From Lachnospiraceae bacterium (lineage in GTDB: Bacteria; Bacillota; Clostridia; Lachnospirales; Lachnospiraceae): a stretch of DNA of 64,000 nucleotides. A program made the translations under genes and the position numbers. Under the pieces are notes generated by a model that ran no database searches, was not told where the DNA came from, and worked only from the letters and a program-made list of their open reading frames with translations. Positions 52,039-60,887 of the stretch are shown here, piece after piece; positions within the stretch are counted from its first letter, which is position 1; each line of letters starts with the position of its first letter. The stretch covers positions 22,021-86,020 of the forward strand of contig JAFTZJ010000024.1 in NCBI GenBank assembly GCA_017461045.1, in the 5' to 3' direction.

Positions 52039-52224
52039 ATGGAACTGATTAACGTAATACGGGAATTCGTGCGAAATGTTGTGATTTATACGGTGCTGGC
52101 AGCATTCTGTATGCAGTTGTTACCTGCAGAGGCATATCGGAAATACGCCCGTTTTGCAGTTGGATTGGTTTATATCTGTATGATGCTTGATTTGGCAGGA
52201 AAGATGGGGCTGGTGAAAATATGA
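52039..52224 (+). CDS. spoIIIAF: Stage III sporulation protein AF, short form
   Basis: 61 aa; only the two N-terminal transmembrane helices typical of SpoIIIAF (VRNVVIYTVLAAFCMQLLP, YARFAVGLVYICMMLDLAGK). B. subtilis SpoIIIAF is about 206 aa, with a soluble C-terminal ring-building domain which is absent here: the frame ends within the first base of spoIIIAG (ATGA overlap). GGGAG at 52027-52031 is 7 bases before ATG 52039. There is no leftover sequence between the two genes, so this looks like a stable short version and not a fresh truncation. Confidence 0.82.
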   Translation: MELINVIREFVRNVVIYTVLAAFCMQLLPAEAYRKYARFAVGLVYICMMLDLAGKMGLVKI

Positions 52225-52619
52225 AAGAATGGCTATCAATGGAAAAGTGGAAAGCGTCAGGCTTGGATAAAAAATTATTATGCCTGCTGGTGGGGGTGTT
52301 TTTATTGGTTATTTGTATCCCAACCGGAAACAAAAAGAATAAAATGACAGACTATGAGCCTGCGGAAACAGAAGTAACCATAGAATCCGAAACGGAGGTT
52401 TTGGAGCAACGGTTGGAAGAATTATTAGAAAATGTGCAAGGGGTTGGGCAAGTAGAAGTCATGATTACTATGAATGGTGAATACAATCAGATAGAAGGTG
52501 TTGTTGTAGCTGCAGAGGGGGCTGATTATCCACAGGTAAAGCAAGATATCATGGAGGCGGCGCAGGCATTATTTCCGATTGCAGCGCATAAAATCAAAGT
52601 ATGTAAAATGGTTGAATAA
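52221..52619 (+). CDS. spoIIIAG: Stage III sporulation protein AG
   Basis: 132 aa. One transmembrane helix (about 19-37, LLCLLVGVFLLVICIPTG) and a small alpha/beta ring-building domain (LEQRLEELLENVQGVGQVEV) that in B. subtilis forms a large ring in the intermembrane space. It is shorter than the B. subtilis protein (about 229 aa), lacking much of the beta-triangle insertion. Overlaps spoIIIAF by 4 bases. Confidence 0.92.
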   Translation: MKEWLSMEKWKASGLDKKLLCLLVGVFLLVICIPTGNKKNKMTDYEPAETEVTIESETEVLEQRLEELLENVQGVGQVEVMITMNGEYNQIEGVVVAAEGADYPQVKQDIMEAAQALFPIAAHKIKVCKMVE

Positions 52620-52633
52620 TCTGGAGGGTGAAT

Positions 52634-53356
52634 ATGAAGAAAGTGATGAAAAAGAATCAAATCATAATTACGGCATTGGCAGTGATGATTGCTGTTGCCG
52701 GGTACTTAAGCTTTACCAGCAAGGAAGTAAGTATTATTGATGAGAATGGCAATCCGGTTGATCTGGCTGCGACAGATGAAGCAGTACAGGAAACCATTCA
52801 AACAGATGGTAATACACAGGTGTTAGAGGAAGTCAGTACGGAAGCGATAGAAGGCGCAGAGGACGGAACGGAAGTTCCCGTTGGTGAAGATGTGGCATTG
52901 GTGGAAGGAGCAGAGGGAAATACAGATGATGCAGAGGTAAGTGCTCCGGTGAATGACAGTATTGGAGAAGCGGTTTTGACCAATGCCCAGACGGTGAACG
53001 TAGCATCAGATGCCATTGTAAATGCGAAACTGAATCGGGAACAAACCCGATCAAAGAATCAGGAATTGCTGATGCAAATTGTAAATAATGAAAGTCTGGA
53101 CCAGGAATCAAAGCAGCAGGCAATTGATGAATTGGTAGCCATGACCGCTGTTATGGAAAAAGAATCGGTTTGTGAGCAACAGTTAATGGCAAAAGGCTTT
53201 GATGAATGCGTAGTATTGATTAGTGAAGATTGTGTAGATGTTACGGTAAACCGGACAGAATTGACAGAAGTGGAAAAGGCACAAATTGAGGATATTGTCA
53301 CAAGAAAAGCGGAGTGTGATGTGTCAGAAATTGTAATTACTATGGTTACGGAATAA
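52634..53356 (+). CDS. spoIIIAH: Stage III sporulation protein AH
   Basis: 240 aa. N-terminal transmembrane helix (about 8-25), a long acidic, Glu/Thr-rich linker (about 30-115), then the YscJ/FliF-like domain that binds forespore SpoIIQ (ESVCEQQLMAKGFDECVVLI, DIVTRKAECDVSEIVITMV). GGAGG at 52623-52627 is 6 bases before ATG 52634; a GTG at 52628 is too close. Last gene of the spoIIIA operon; a 9-bp hairpin without T-tract follows at 53380-53400. Confidence 0.93.
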   Translation: MKKVMKKNQIIITALAVMIAVAGYLSFTSKEVSIIDENGNPVDLAATDEAVQETIQTDGNTQVLEEVSTEAIEGAEDGTEVPVGEDVALVEGAEGNTDDAEVSAPVNDSIGEAVLTNAQTVNVASDAIVNAKLNREQTRSKNQELLMQIVNNESLDQESKQQAIDELVAMTAVMEKESVCEQQLMAKGFDECVVLISEDCVDVTVNRTELTEVEKAQIEDIVTRKAECDVSEIVITMVTE

Positions 53357-53416
53357 AAGATGGTTTTTATAATAGTTTTCTATTACAGATTCTGTGATAG
53401 CATAGCTAAAAGTTGG

Positions 53417-53444
53417 TTGCAAAAGTGTAATAATTTGATATAAT
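53417..53444 (+). promoter_or_regulatory. SigA-type promoter for the asp23-like gene
   Basis: TTGCAA (53417-53422), 16 bases, TATAAT (53439-53444), 41 bases before the start codon. It separates vegetative expression of the downstream genes from the sporulation operon. Confidence 0.55.
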
Positions 53445-53485
53445 AAAGGAAATGTTATAGGTAAAGTACGTTAGGAGGATAGAGT

Positions 53486-53926
53486 ATGGCTATTGATATT
53501 GAACGTAAAGACGGATATAAATTACCGGACGGTGGTGTGTTTGGTGAAGTGCAGATTGCAGATGAAGTAGTTGCTATTATTTCCAGCTTAGCAGCTTTGG
53601 AGGTGGAAGGTGTTGCGAAGATGAGTGGCAACATTCCAAACGAGTTGGTAAGTAAGTTGGGAATGAAGAATCTTTCCAAGGGTGTGAAGGTTGAAGTATC
53701 ACCGGAAAGCGTTGGAATTGAGTTAGCATTAGAGATGAAGTATGGTTACAGCATTCCAAAGGTATCAGAGCAGGTACAGGAAAAGGTTAAGAGTGCCATT
53801 GAGAGCATGACCGGTTTATTTGTTGAGCGTGTAGATGTTCGTATTGTGGGCGTGGCTATTGATAAACCACAGAAGCCGGTAAAGAATCAGAAATCACATC
53901 GGAGTGCTCAGATTATTAAGAAATAA
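53486..53926 (+). CDS. Asp23/Gls24 family envelope stress protein (YqhY-like)
   Basis: 146 aa. The Asp23 domain covers residues 17-130: GEVQIADEVVAIISSLAALE, VEGVAKMSGN, and KYGYSIPKVSEQVQEKVKSA. In B. subtilis YqhY sits with accBC before nusB and affects acetyl-CoA carboxylase regulation. Here accB and accC are missing from the place between spoIIIAH and this gene, but the link to nusB is kept. TTAGGAGG lies before the ATG. The C-terminus is basic. Confidence 0.92.
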   Translation: MAIDIERKDGYKLPDGGVFGEVQIADEVVAIISSLAALEVEGVAKMSGNIPNELVSKLGMKNLSKGVKVEVSPESVGIELALEMKYGYSIPKVSEQVQEKVKSAIESMTGLFVERVDVRIVGVAIDKPQKPVKNQKSHRSAQIIKK

Positions 53927-53944
53927 AGAACCGAATTAGCATTT

Positions 53945-53987
53945 GGAGTATGGGGACAGATCTGCGATGCAGGTGTGTCCTCATTCC
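53945..53987 (+). other. Imperfect 18-bp hairpin in the nusB leader
   Basis: Bases 53945-53965 pair with 53969-53987 (GGAGT, then GGGGACA, then ATCTGC against GCAGGT, TGTCCTC, ATTCC), with a two-base bulge, one mismatch and a 3-base loop. No T-tract follows. It lies between the asp23-like gene and nusB. Confidence 0.5.
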
Positions 53988-54021
53988 ATGAAAATACAAC
54001 GGGTATTATTGGAGGATCATT

Positions 54022-54453
54022 ATGACAAGACGACAGTTACGGGAGAACATCTTTAAGGCATTGTTTCGAATTGAATTTGCTGAGCAGCCGGAGCGGGAAG
54101 AACAGGTAGAGTTATATCTGCAGGAGCTGGCAGAGCAGGAACAGGAAGATGGTACAATTTCCTTTGCGAAGGAAGAAGATATAGAATATGTAAAGAATAA
54201 GGTGTTAGCTGTAATTGCCAATTTAGAAGCAATCGATGCTGCAATATCCGAGCATACAGAAGGTTGGAAACTGGGTCGAATCGGAAAAGCAGAACTGGCA
54301 ATTCTTCGTTTGGCAGTTTATGAAATTCGCATGGATGAAGACGTACCACAAGGGGTAGCAATTAACGAAGCAGTAGAATTAACCAAGAAGTATTGCGATG
54401 AAGATGCAAAAGGCTTCGTAAACGCTGTATTAGGAAAATTAACAAAGGCATAG
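54022..54453 (+). CDS. nusB: Transcription antitermination factor NusB
   Basis: 143 aa, all-helical RNA-binding protein of the rRNA antitermination complex. Typical segments: TRRQLRENIFKALFRIEFAE at the N-terminus, WKLGRIGKAELAILRLAVYE, and the C-terminal GVAINEAVELTKKYCDEDA followed by KGFVNAVLGKL. A Gln/Glu-rich insertion (EQEQEDGTISF) lies in the middle. TTGGAGG precedes the ATG by about 7 bases. Followed after 24 bases by xseA; folD, present in B. subtilis at this point, is missing. Confidence 0.96.
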   Translation: MTRRQLRENIFKALFRIEFAEQPEREEQVELYLQELAEQEQEDGTISFAKEEDIEYVKNKVLAVIANLEAIDAAISEHTEGWKLGRIGKAELAILRLAVYEIRMDEDVPQGVAINEAVELTKKYCDEDAKGFVNAVLGKLTKA

Positions 54454-54477
54454 TTAAAAGCAGTTTGGAGAACGGGT

Positions 54478-55671
54478 ATGCAGAAACGTATTTATTCCGT
54501 TGGACAGATAAATACCTACATTAAAAATATGTTTCAAGGGGATTATTTGTTATCCGGATTATATATGAAGGGAGAAGTGTCGAATTGTAAGTATCACACC
54601 TCCGGTCATATTTATTTTAGTTTAAAAGATGAAACCGGTGCGATTGGATGTGTCATGTTCAAGGGCAATCGAAACGGTTTGAAATTCCAATTACAGGACG
54701 GGCAATGTGTTATCGTAGGAGGGAATATAACGGTATATGAACGGGATGGAAAATACCAGTTATATGCAAAGGAAATCACTTTAGATGGCGCCGGTGCCTT
54801 ATATGAAGAATACGAACGCTTAAAGGCAAAATTATATGAAGAGGGGTTATTTGAATTCGATATTAAGAAACCGATTCCGCAGTTTCCCAAACGAATCGGT
54901 ATTGTAACAGCACCTACCGGTGCGGCGATTCAGGATATCCGCAATATAGCAAAGCGGAGAAACCCATATGTACAATTGATTTTATATCCTGCCAAGGTGC
55001 AGGGAGACGGGGCGGCAGCGACCATAGTAAAAGGTATTCAGGTCTTGGACAAGATGGGAGTTGATACCATTATCATCGGTCGTGGTGGTGGCTCCATAGA
55101 GGATTTGTGGGCATTTAACGAAGAAATGGTTGCCCGTGCCATTTATGAAGCCAAGACACCAATTATTTCGGGAACCGGTCATGAAGTGGATACTACTATT
55201 GCCGATTATGCTGCTGATTTGCGGGCACCAACGCCTTCCGCAGCTTGTGAGTTGGCGATTCCGGATTATATGAGTACGTGGAGAAATCTGGAACATTTAC
55301 AGGAAAAAATGACACAACGGATGTGGCAACAACTGGAGATGGCGAAGCTGGAATATAAGCATTATGAAACAAAGCTTCAGTATGCCAATCCGGTTTCGAA
55401 GCTGGAGCAGCAAAAGCAGTATCTGGATCAATTATGGGATCGTTTGGATGGGGCTATGCTTCGTAAATATGAAAGCTGTAAGCATCAGTTAGCTGTATTA
55501 ACCGAACGGTTGCATGGGTGTTCCCCAACTGGTAAGTTGGTTCACGGATATGGCTATCTGGAGAAGCAAGGCAAGCCGATTTCTTCTGTACAGCAGGTAG
55601 AACCGGGGGATTCCATTAAAATCACCATTCACGATGGTACAATCCTGACTAAGGTAGAGGAAATCGTATAG
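54478..55671 (+). CDS. xseA: Exodeoxyribonuclease VII large subunit
   Basis: 397 aa. N-terminal OB fold (YSVGQINTYIKNMFQGDYLL, LKDETGAIGCVMFKGNRNGL), catalytic domain with KRIGIVTAPTGAAIQDI, GRGGGSIEDLWAFNEE and GHEVDTTIADYAAD, then a coiled-coil segment that binds the small subunit, and the C-terminal VHGYGYLEKQGKPISSV. Degrades single-stranded DNA in both directions with XseB, which is encoded 12 bases downstream. Confidence 0.95.
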   Translation: MQKRIYSVGQINTYIKNMFQGDYLLSGLYMKGEVSNCKYHTSGHIYFSLKDETGAIGCVMFKGNRNGLKFQLQDGQCVIVGGNITVYERDGKYQLYAKEITLDGAGALYEEYERLKAKLYEEGLFEFDIKKPIPQFPKRIGIVTAPTGAAIQDIRNIAKRRNPYVQLILYPAKVQGDGAAATIVKGIQVLDKMGVDTIIIGRGGGSIEDLWAFNEEMVARAIYEAKTPIISGTGHEVDTTIADYAADLRAPTPSAACELAIPDYMSTWRNLEHLQEKMTQRMWQQLEMAKLEYKHYETKLQYANPVSKLEQQKQYLDQLWDRLDGAMLRKYESCKHQLAVLTERLHGCSPTGKLVHGYGYLEKQGKPISSVQQVEPGDSIKITIHDGTILTKVEEIV

Positions 55672-55683
55672 AAAGGAAACAAT

Positions 55684-55920
55684 ATGGAGAAACAAATACA
55701 GACAGATGCCGAACAGTCTATGACTGTGGAGCAGGCATTTGCACAATTATCGGAAATTGTAACCTGCATGGAACAGCCGGATGTAACATTAGAGGCATCT
55801 ATGGAGTATTATCGAAGAGGAATCGGACTGTTAAATCAATGCAAACAGGCATTGGATCAGATTGAGAAAGAAATGATTACGTTGACAGAAGAAGGAGAAC
55901 TACCAAATGGAGAATCTTAA
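55684..55920 (+). CDS. xseB: Exodeoxyribonuclease VII small subunit
   Basis: 78 aa, helical. The pattern TVEQAFAQLSEIVTCMEQPD followed by LEASMEYYRRGIGLLNQCKQ and ALDQIEKEM is standard for XseB. Several copies bind each large subunit. The stop lies 14 bases inside ispA, so the two are translationally linked. Confidence 0.94.
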   Translation: MEKQIQTDAEQSMTVEQAFAQLSEIVTCMEQPDVTLEASMEYYRRGIGLLNQCKQALDQIEKEMITLTEEGELPNGES

Positions 55921-56785
55921 GGCACGGGTAGCGGCCATTGAGTCGATTATTCAATCATATATGCCACAGCCGGAAGGCCCGGCAGCAACTGTTATGGAAG
56001 CTATGAATTATACCATGAATGCAGGTGGTAAGCGGTTGCGACCAATGCTGATGCAGGAGACATACAAGATGTTTGGCGGCAATGGCAGGGAGATTGAACC
56101 ATTTATGGCGGCAATTGAAATGATACATACCTATTCTCTGGTACATGATGATTTGCCGGCATTAGATAATGATGATTATCGAAGAGGGCGTAAGACCGCA
56201 CATGTTGTCTATGGAGAAGCTATGGCAATTCTGGCAGGTGATGCATTGTTGAATTATGCATATGAGACAGCAGCGAAGGCCTTTCCGATGACAGAGGATT
56301 TGCAACCGGTGGTACGGGCGTATACCATTTTAACCCGGAAACCCGGTATCTATGGTATGATTGGTGGACAAACAGCAGATGTGGAGTTAACCGGTAAGGC
56401 GGTAAATGAAGAAGATTTGAGTTATATTTATGAGAATAAAACCGGTGCTTTGATTGAAGCCTCTATGATGATTGGTGCCTGTCTGGCAAATGCAACAGTG
56501 GAGGAAGTAAAAGAAATCGAGAGACTGGCAAGTATTGTAGGTCGTGCATTTCAGATTCAGGACGATATTCTGGATGTGGAAGGTACAGAAGAAGAGTTAG
56601 GAAAGCCGTTGCATAGTGATGAGGAAAACGGCAAAGTTACATATGTTACTTTGCATGGATTAACAGCTGCCAAGGCTGAGGTAGAGAATTTGTCCCAGCA
56701 GGCGGTGAAAATTCTGGATGGTTTTTCCAAGGAAAATCCATTTTTAAGAGAATTGATTCTGGCATTAGTACATCGTAGAAACTAG
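55907..56785 (+). CDS. ispA: Polyprenyl synthetase IspA (farnesyl/geranyl diphosphate synthase)
   Basis: 292 aa. Chain elongation of isoprenoid diphosphates. Substrate motifs: GGKRLRPMLM, the first Asp-rich motif VHDDLPALDNDDYRRGRKT, and the second QIQDDILDVEGTEEELGKP. The residues before the first Asp-rich motif (IEMIHTYSLVHDD) are like bacterial FPP synthases. Overlaps xseB by 14 bases; the ribosome site (GAAGGAGAA) lies inside xseB. Together with dxs it forms an isoprenoid pair. Confidence 0.94.
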   Translation: MENLKARVAAIESIIQSYMPQPEGPAATVMEAMNYTMNAGGKRLRPMLMQETYKMFGGNGREIEPFMAAIEMIHTYSLVHDDLPALDNDDYRRGRKTAHVVYGEAMAILAGDALLNYAYETAAKAFPMTEDLQPVVRAYTILTRKPGIYGMIGGQTADVELTGKAVNEEDLSYIYENKTGALIEASMMIGACLANATVEEVKEIERLASIVGRAFQIQDDILDVEGTEEELGKPLHSDEENGKVTYVTLHGLTAAKAEVENLSQQAVKILDGFSKENPFLRELILALVHRRN

Positions 56786-56824
56786 GGATAATAACATGCG
56801 GAATAGCATGAAGTGAGGCAGGAT

Positions 56825-58702
56825 ATGAGTGTATTAGATAAAATTAAAAAACCGAATGATATTAAACGGTTAAATAAATCTGAATATCCGAAGTTGGCAG
56901 AGGAGATACGGGAATTTCTGTTAGAACATGTAAGTCAGACCGGAGGACATTTGGCATCGAATCTGGGAACCGTAGAATTAACTATGGCATTGCATCTGGT
57001 GTTGGATTTTCCGGTTGATAAATTGATTTGGGACGTTGGACATCAGGCATATACCCACAAGATTTTGACAGGTCGTAAGGATGAGTTTGAACACCTGCGG
57101 GAGTTTGGCGGCATGAGTGGCTTCCCGAAGCAGGAAGAAAGTCCTTGTGATTGCTTTGATACAGGACATAGTTCTACTTCCATATCTGCGGCATTGGGCT
57201 TTGCAGAGGCCAAGGAAATTATGGGAACCAATGAATCCATTGTAGCAGTAATCGGAGATGGAGCATTATCCGGTGGATTGGCATATGAAGCCTTGAATAA
57301 CATGGCACGTTTGAAATCCAGTATGGTAGTGATTTTGAACGATAATGAGATGTCCATTTCTGAGAATGTAGGAGGAATGTCTTCCTACCTGAATAAGATT
57401 CGTGCCGGTCAGAAGTACAATGAATTCAAGGCAGGAGTGGAAAAGTCCATTTTGCAGATTCCGGTTGCCGGTCATGATATTGCATTATCGATAAAACGTT
57501 CGAAGGATAGTATTAAACGATTATTTGTACCGGGTATGTTCTTTGAAGAAATGGGAATTACCTATATTGGACCGATTGATGGTCATAATATTAAGCAGAT
57601 GGTGGATAGCTTGGTATCCGCTATTGAGTTGGAGCGTCCGGTAGTTCTGCATGTGAAGACCAAGAAGGGAAAAGGCTATCGGTATGCAGAGAAGTATCCA
57701 TGTTATTTTCATGGGGTTGGACCATTTGATTTGGAAACCGGTAAGGTGAAGGCGAAAAAAGAAAAGCCGGATTATACGGATATTTTTGCAAGAAAGATTT
57801 TGTCGGTAGCGGATAATAACCAGAAGGTGGTTGCGATTACTGCGGCTATGGCTGAAGGAACCGGGTTAAAGCGGTTTCGGGAGAAGTATCCGGAGCGATT
57901 CTTTGATGTAGGAATTGCGGAACAGCATGCGGTAACCTTTGCAGCGGGATTGGCAGCAGCCGGCATGGTTCCGGTAGTGGCAGTGTATTCTTCCTTCTTG
58001 CAGCGTGCCTATGACCAGATATTACATGATGTATGTATTCAGAATTTGCATGTGATTTTTGCTATTGATCGTTCCGGTTTAGTTGGAGCTGATGGTTCCA
58101 CCCATCAGGGTATTTTTGATATCAGCTATTTGTCGGAAATTCCGAATATGACGGTGTTGTCTCCGAAGAATCGATACGAGTTGGAGGACGCTTTTGATTT
58201 CGCGCTTGCCTGGGATGGTCCGGTGGCAATTCGTTATCCAAGAGGAACCGCTTGTGATGACTGGAAGGAAATGCGGACACCAATCGTATATGGTAAGAGT
58301 GAAATGATACAGCAGGGAAGCGAAATTGCTTTGGTTGCTGTAGGTAACATGGTTGAGGAAGCGTGGAAGGCTTGCCGGTGCCTGCAGGAGCATGGTATTA
58401 AGGCAACCTTAATTAATGCAAGATTTGTAAAACCATTGGACTGTGAATTGTTAGATTCGTTGGCTCGGGAGCATGAGATAATATGTACCATGGAAGAGAA
58501 TGTATATCACGGTGGTTTTGGACAGGCAGTGAGTGCTTATTATATGGAGAAGCATGCGGATGTGACATTTGTACCGATTGCGGTACAGGATCAGTTTGTA
58601 GAGCATGGAAGTGTAGCACAGCTTCGACATATGCTGAATATAGACGGAGAAAGTGTAGCAAATCGTTTATTACAGCTTCGAAATGAAAAAACCAAGGAAT
58701 AA
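56825..58702 (+). CDS. dxs: 1-deoxy-D-xylulose-5-phosphate synthase
   Basis: 625 aa. First step of the MEP isoprenoid pathway: TPP-dependent condensation of pyruvate and glyceraldehyde 3-phosphate. Motifs: DVGHQAYTHKILTGR, FDTGHSSTSISAALG, the TPP site GDGALSGGLAYEALNNM with NDNEMSIS, and the transketolase-like FFDVGIAEQHAVTFAAGLAA. GAGGCAGG lies about 6 bases before ATG 56825; a GTG at 56813 overlaps it. Confidence 0.96.
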   Translation: MSVLDKIKKPNDIKRLNKSEYPKLAEEIREFLLEHVSQTGGHLASNLGTVELTMALHLVLDFPVDKLIWDVGHQAYTHKILTGRKDEFEHLREFGGMSGFPKQEESPCDCFDTGHSSTSISAALGFAEAKEIMGTNESIVAVIGDGALSGGLAYEALNNMARLKSSMVVILNDNEMSISENVGGMSSYLNKIRAGQKYNEFKAGVEKSILQIPVAGHDIALSIKRSKDSIKRLFVPGMFFEEMGITYIGPIDGHNIKQMVDSLVSAIELERPVVLHVKTKKGKGYRYAEKYPCYFHGVGPFDLETGKVKAKKEKPDYTDIFARKILSVADNNQKVVAITAAMAEGTGLKRFREKYPERFFDVGIAEQHAVTFAAGLAAAGMVPVVAVYSSFLQRAYDQILHDVCIQNLHVIFAIDRSGLVGADGSTHQGIFDISYLSEIPNMTVLSPKNRYELEDAFDFALAWDGPVAIRYPRGTACDDWKEMRTPIVYGKSEMIQQGSEIALVAVGNMVEEAWKACRCLQEHGIKATLINARFVKPLDCELLDSLAREHEIICTMEENVYHGGFGQAVSAYYMEKHADVTFVPIAVQDQFVEHGSVAQLRHMLNIDGESVANRLLQLRNEKTKE

Positions 58703-58719
58703 AGGACGATTGATAAAAA

Positions 58720-59526
58720 ATGAAACAGCGTTTAGACGTAATGTTGGTAGAACAAGGCTTTGCGACCTCTCGGGAGAAAGCAAAAGCGATAATTATGTCC
58801 GGAATTGTATTTGTAAACGGACAGAGAGAAGATAAGGCCGGCTCTACCTTTGATACAGAGAAAGCAAAAATAGAAGTAAAAGGGCATACCTTAAAGTATG
58901 TGAGTCGCGGAGGCTTAAAGCTGGAAAAAGCGATGGAGCAGTTTGGCGTAACCTTACAGGACAAGGTATGTATGGATGTAGGTGCGTCCACCGGAGGCTT
59001 TACAGATTGTATGTTACAAAACGGAGCCGTAAAAGTATATTCTGTGGATGTGGGACATGGTCAGTTGGACTGGAAGTTGCGGAATGATGAGCGAGTGGTT
59101 TGTATGGAAAAAACCAACATCCGGTATGTAACACCGGAGGATATTGCTGAGCTCGCTGCCTTTGTGTCTATTGATGTATCCTTTATTTCATTAACAAAGG
59201 TGTTAGGACCTGTAAAGGAGTTAATGACTGCCAACGGAGAAGTGGTATGTCTGATCAAACCACAATTCGAAGCAGGCAGAGAAAAGGTTGGGAAAAAGGG
59301 TGTTGTACGGGACAAGAATGTCCACATGGAAGTTATTGAAATGGTAATGGAGTATGCACAGTCCATTGGATTCCATTTGTTACATCTTGATTTCTCACCA
59401 ATAAAAGGACCGGAAGGGAATATTGAGTATTTGTTACATATGACAAAAGATAAAACCATTCCAACGGAGTTTCTGGATGTGAAAGCAATTGTTGAGCAAT
59501 CCCATCAGGAATTATCAGTATCGTAA
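58720..59526 (+). CDS. tlyA: TlyA family rRNA 2'-O-methyltransferase / hemolysin-like
   Basis: 268 aa: N-terminal S4 RNA-binding domain (RLDVMLVEQGFATSREKAKA, VFVNGQREDKAGS) and FtsJ-like methyltransferase domain with the SAM loop MDVGASTGGFTDCMLQNGA, then VDVGHGQLDWKL and the C-terminal GPEGNIEYLLHM. TlyA methylates ribosomal RNA in mycobacteria (capreomycin sensitivity); the Firmicute form (YqxC) sits in this same operon. Starts 17 bases after dxs. Confidence 0.93.
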   Translation: MKQRLDVMLVEQGFATSREKAKAIIMSGIVFVNGQREDKAGSTFDTEKAKIEVKGHTLKYVSRGGLKLEKAMEQFGVTLQDKVCMDVGASTGGFTDCMLQNGAVKVYSVDVGHGQLDWKLRNDERVVCMEKTNIRYVTPEDIAELAAFVSIDVSFISLTKVLGPVKELMTANGEVVCLIKPQFEAGREKVGKKGVVRDKNVHMEVIEMVMEYAQSIGFHLLHLDFSPIKGPEGNIEYLLHMTKDKTIPTEFLDVKAIVEQSHQELSVS

Positions 59527-59543
59527 GAGGAAAGGCTGAGAGT

Positions 59544-60380
59544 ATGAAGCGATTTATAATTGTAGCCAATTCAACAAAGGATCAAAATCTGGTACTTGCC
59601 AAGAAAGTACAGGCATATCTGGAAGCCAATGGAGGAAGTGGTGATATCTGTGTAGATGCAGACAATATACCGGAGGATTGCAATGTAGAATGTGCCATTG
59701 TGCTTGGGGGAGACGGAACCATGTTGTTAGCTTCCAGCAAGCTGGCAGAGAAGGAAATTCCGATGATTGGAATTAATCTTGGTACTATGGGCTTTATGGC
59801 AGATGTTGATCCTTGCAATATGGAGGAAGCTCTAGAGTGCTTGTTGCAGAATCGGTTCCGGATTGAAGAACGTATGAATCTGACCGGTACCATTTACCAT
59901 CAAGGGGAAGAGGTGGCAACAGAAACCGCTTTGAATGATATTGTAGTTGCACGTTCCGGTTATTCCCGGATTATTTGTCTTCGAATTTATGTAAATGGAG
60001 AATTATTAGATGTATATGAAGCAGACGGTGTTATTGTATCCACACCAACCGGCTCCACTGCTTATAATTTATCTGCCGGAGGACCGATTGTGAGTCCGAA
60101 TACCAGTTTAATTCTGGTAACACCGGTATCTCCACATTCCCTGACAAGTAAAAGTGTTGTGTTCTCAGCAGAGGACCAAATTGAGGTAGAGATTGTACCA
60201 AAACGGAAAAGTCAGAAGGAAGAAGCATTTGCTACTTTTGATGGAAGAGGATATGTGGAATTACAGCCGGAAGACCGGATTTGTATTCGTCGTTCACCAA
60301 AGACTACACGATTGGTAAAAATCTATGATACCAGTTTCTATGAGGTGTTAAGGCGCAAATTGGGAGAAACAAATCAATGA
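59544..60380 (+). CDS. nadK: NAD kinase
   Basis: 278 aa. Phosphorylates NAD to NADP. Motifs: AIVLGGDGTMLLASSKLAEK (catalytic GGDG), GINLGTMGFMADV, and the NAD-binding TPTGSTAYNLSAGGPIV followed by LVTPVSPHSLTSKSVVF. AGAGGAAAGGCTGAGAGT region upstream supplies the ribosome site. Stop overlaps the argR start by 4 bases (ATGA). Confidence 0.95.
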   Translation: MKRFIIVANSTKDQNLVLAKKVQAYLEANGGSGDICVDADNIPEDCNVECAIVLGGDGTMLLASSKLAEKEIPMIGINLGTMGFMADVDPCNMEEALECLLQNRFRIEERMNLTGTIYHQGEEVATETALNDIVVARSGYSRIICLRIYVNGELLDVYEADGVIVSTPTGSTAYNLSAGGPIVSPNTSLILVTPVSPHSLTSKSVVFSAEDQIEVEIVPKRKSQKEEAFATFDGRGYVELQPEDRICIRRSPKTTRLVKIYDTSFYEVLRRKLGETNQ

Positions 60381-60835
60381 AATCAGCAAGACAATCGAAA
60401 ATAATTGAATTAATTGAAGAATATGACATTATGACCCAGGAGGAATTGTCGGAGTTACTGAGTCGGGCAGGCTTTCCGAATACCCAGGCAACCATTTCCA
60501 GAGATATTCGGGAATTGAAGTTGACGAAGATTACAACTGCTTCCGGTAAGCCCAAGTATGCCATTCAGCAACCTCAGGATGTGGATATCTGGAAGAAGTA
60601 TCGTCAGGTATTAGCGGCAGGCATCCTGACAATGGAAGCGTCAGAGAATTTAATTGTAATAAAAACCGTATCCGGTGTTGCAATGGCAGTCGGTGCAGCA
60701 TTGGATAATCTGGACATTAATGGCCTAATGGGATGCATCGCCGGTGATGATACAATCATTGCGGTTGCAAGGTCAAAGGATATGTCCCAGAAAGTGATTG
60801 CCAATATTGAGAAAACAGCATACAGTGACCTGTAA
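60377..60835 (+). CDS. argR: Arginine repressor ArgR/AhrC
   Basis: 152 aa. N-terminal winged helix (RQSKIIELIEEYDIMTQEEL, NTQATISRDIRELKLTKI) and C-terminal oligomerisation/arginine-binding domain (GVAMAVGAALDNLDINGLMG, GDDTIIAVAR with the arginine-binding Asp pair). Controls arginine biosynthesis and catabolism. It lies between nadK and recN as in many Firmicutes. No ARG box was looked for exhaustively in the window. Confidence 0.95.
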   Translation: MKSARQSKIIELIEEYDIMTQEELSELLSRAGFPNTQATISRDIRELKLTKITTASGKPKYAIQQPQDVDIWKKYRQVLAAGILTMEASENLIVIKTVSGVAMAVGAALDNLDINGLMGCIAGDDTIIAVARSKDMSQKVIANIEKTAYSDL

Positions 60836-60887
60836 AGGTGTTGTAATTATTTGAATCAAAGTAATTACTATAGATGGAGGAACTGAT

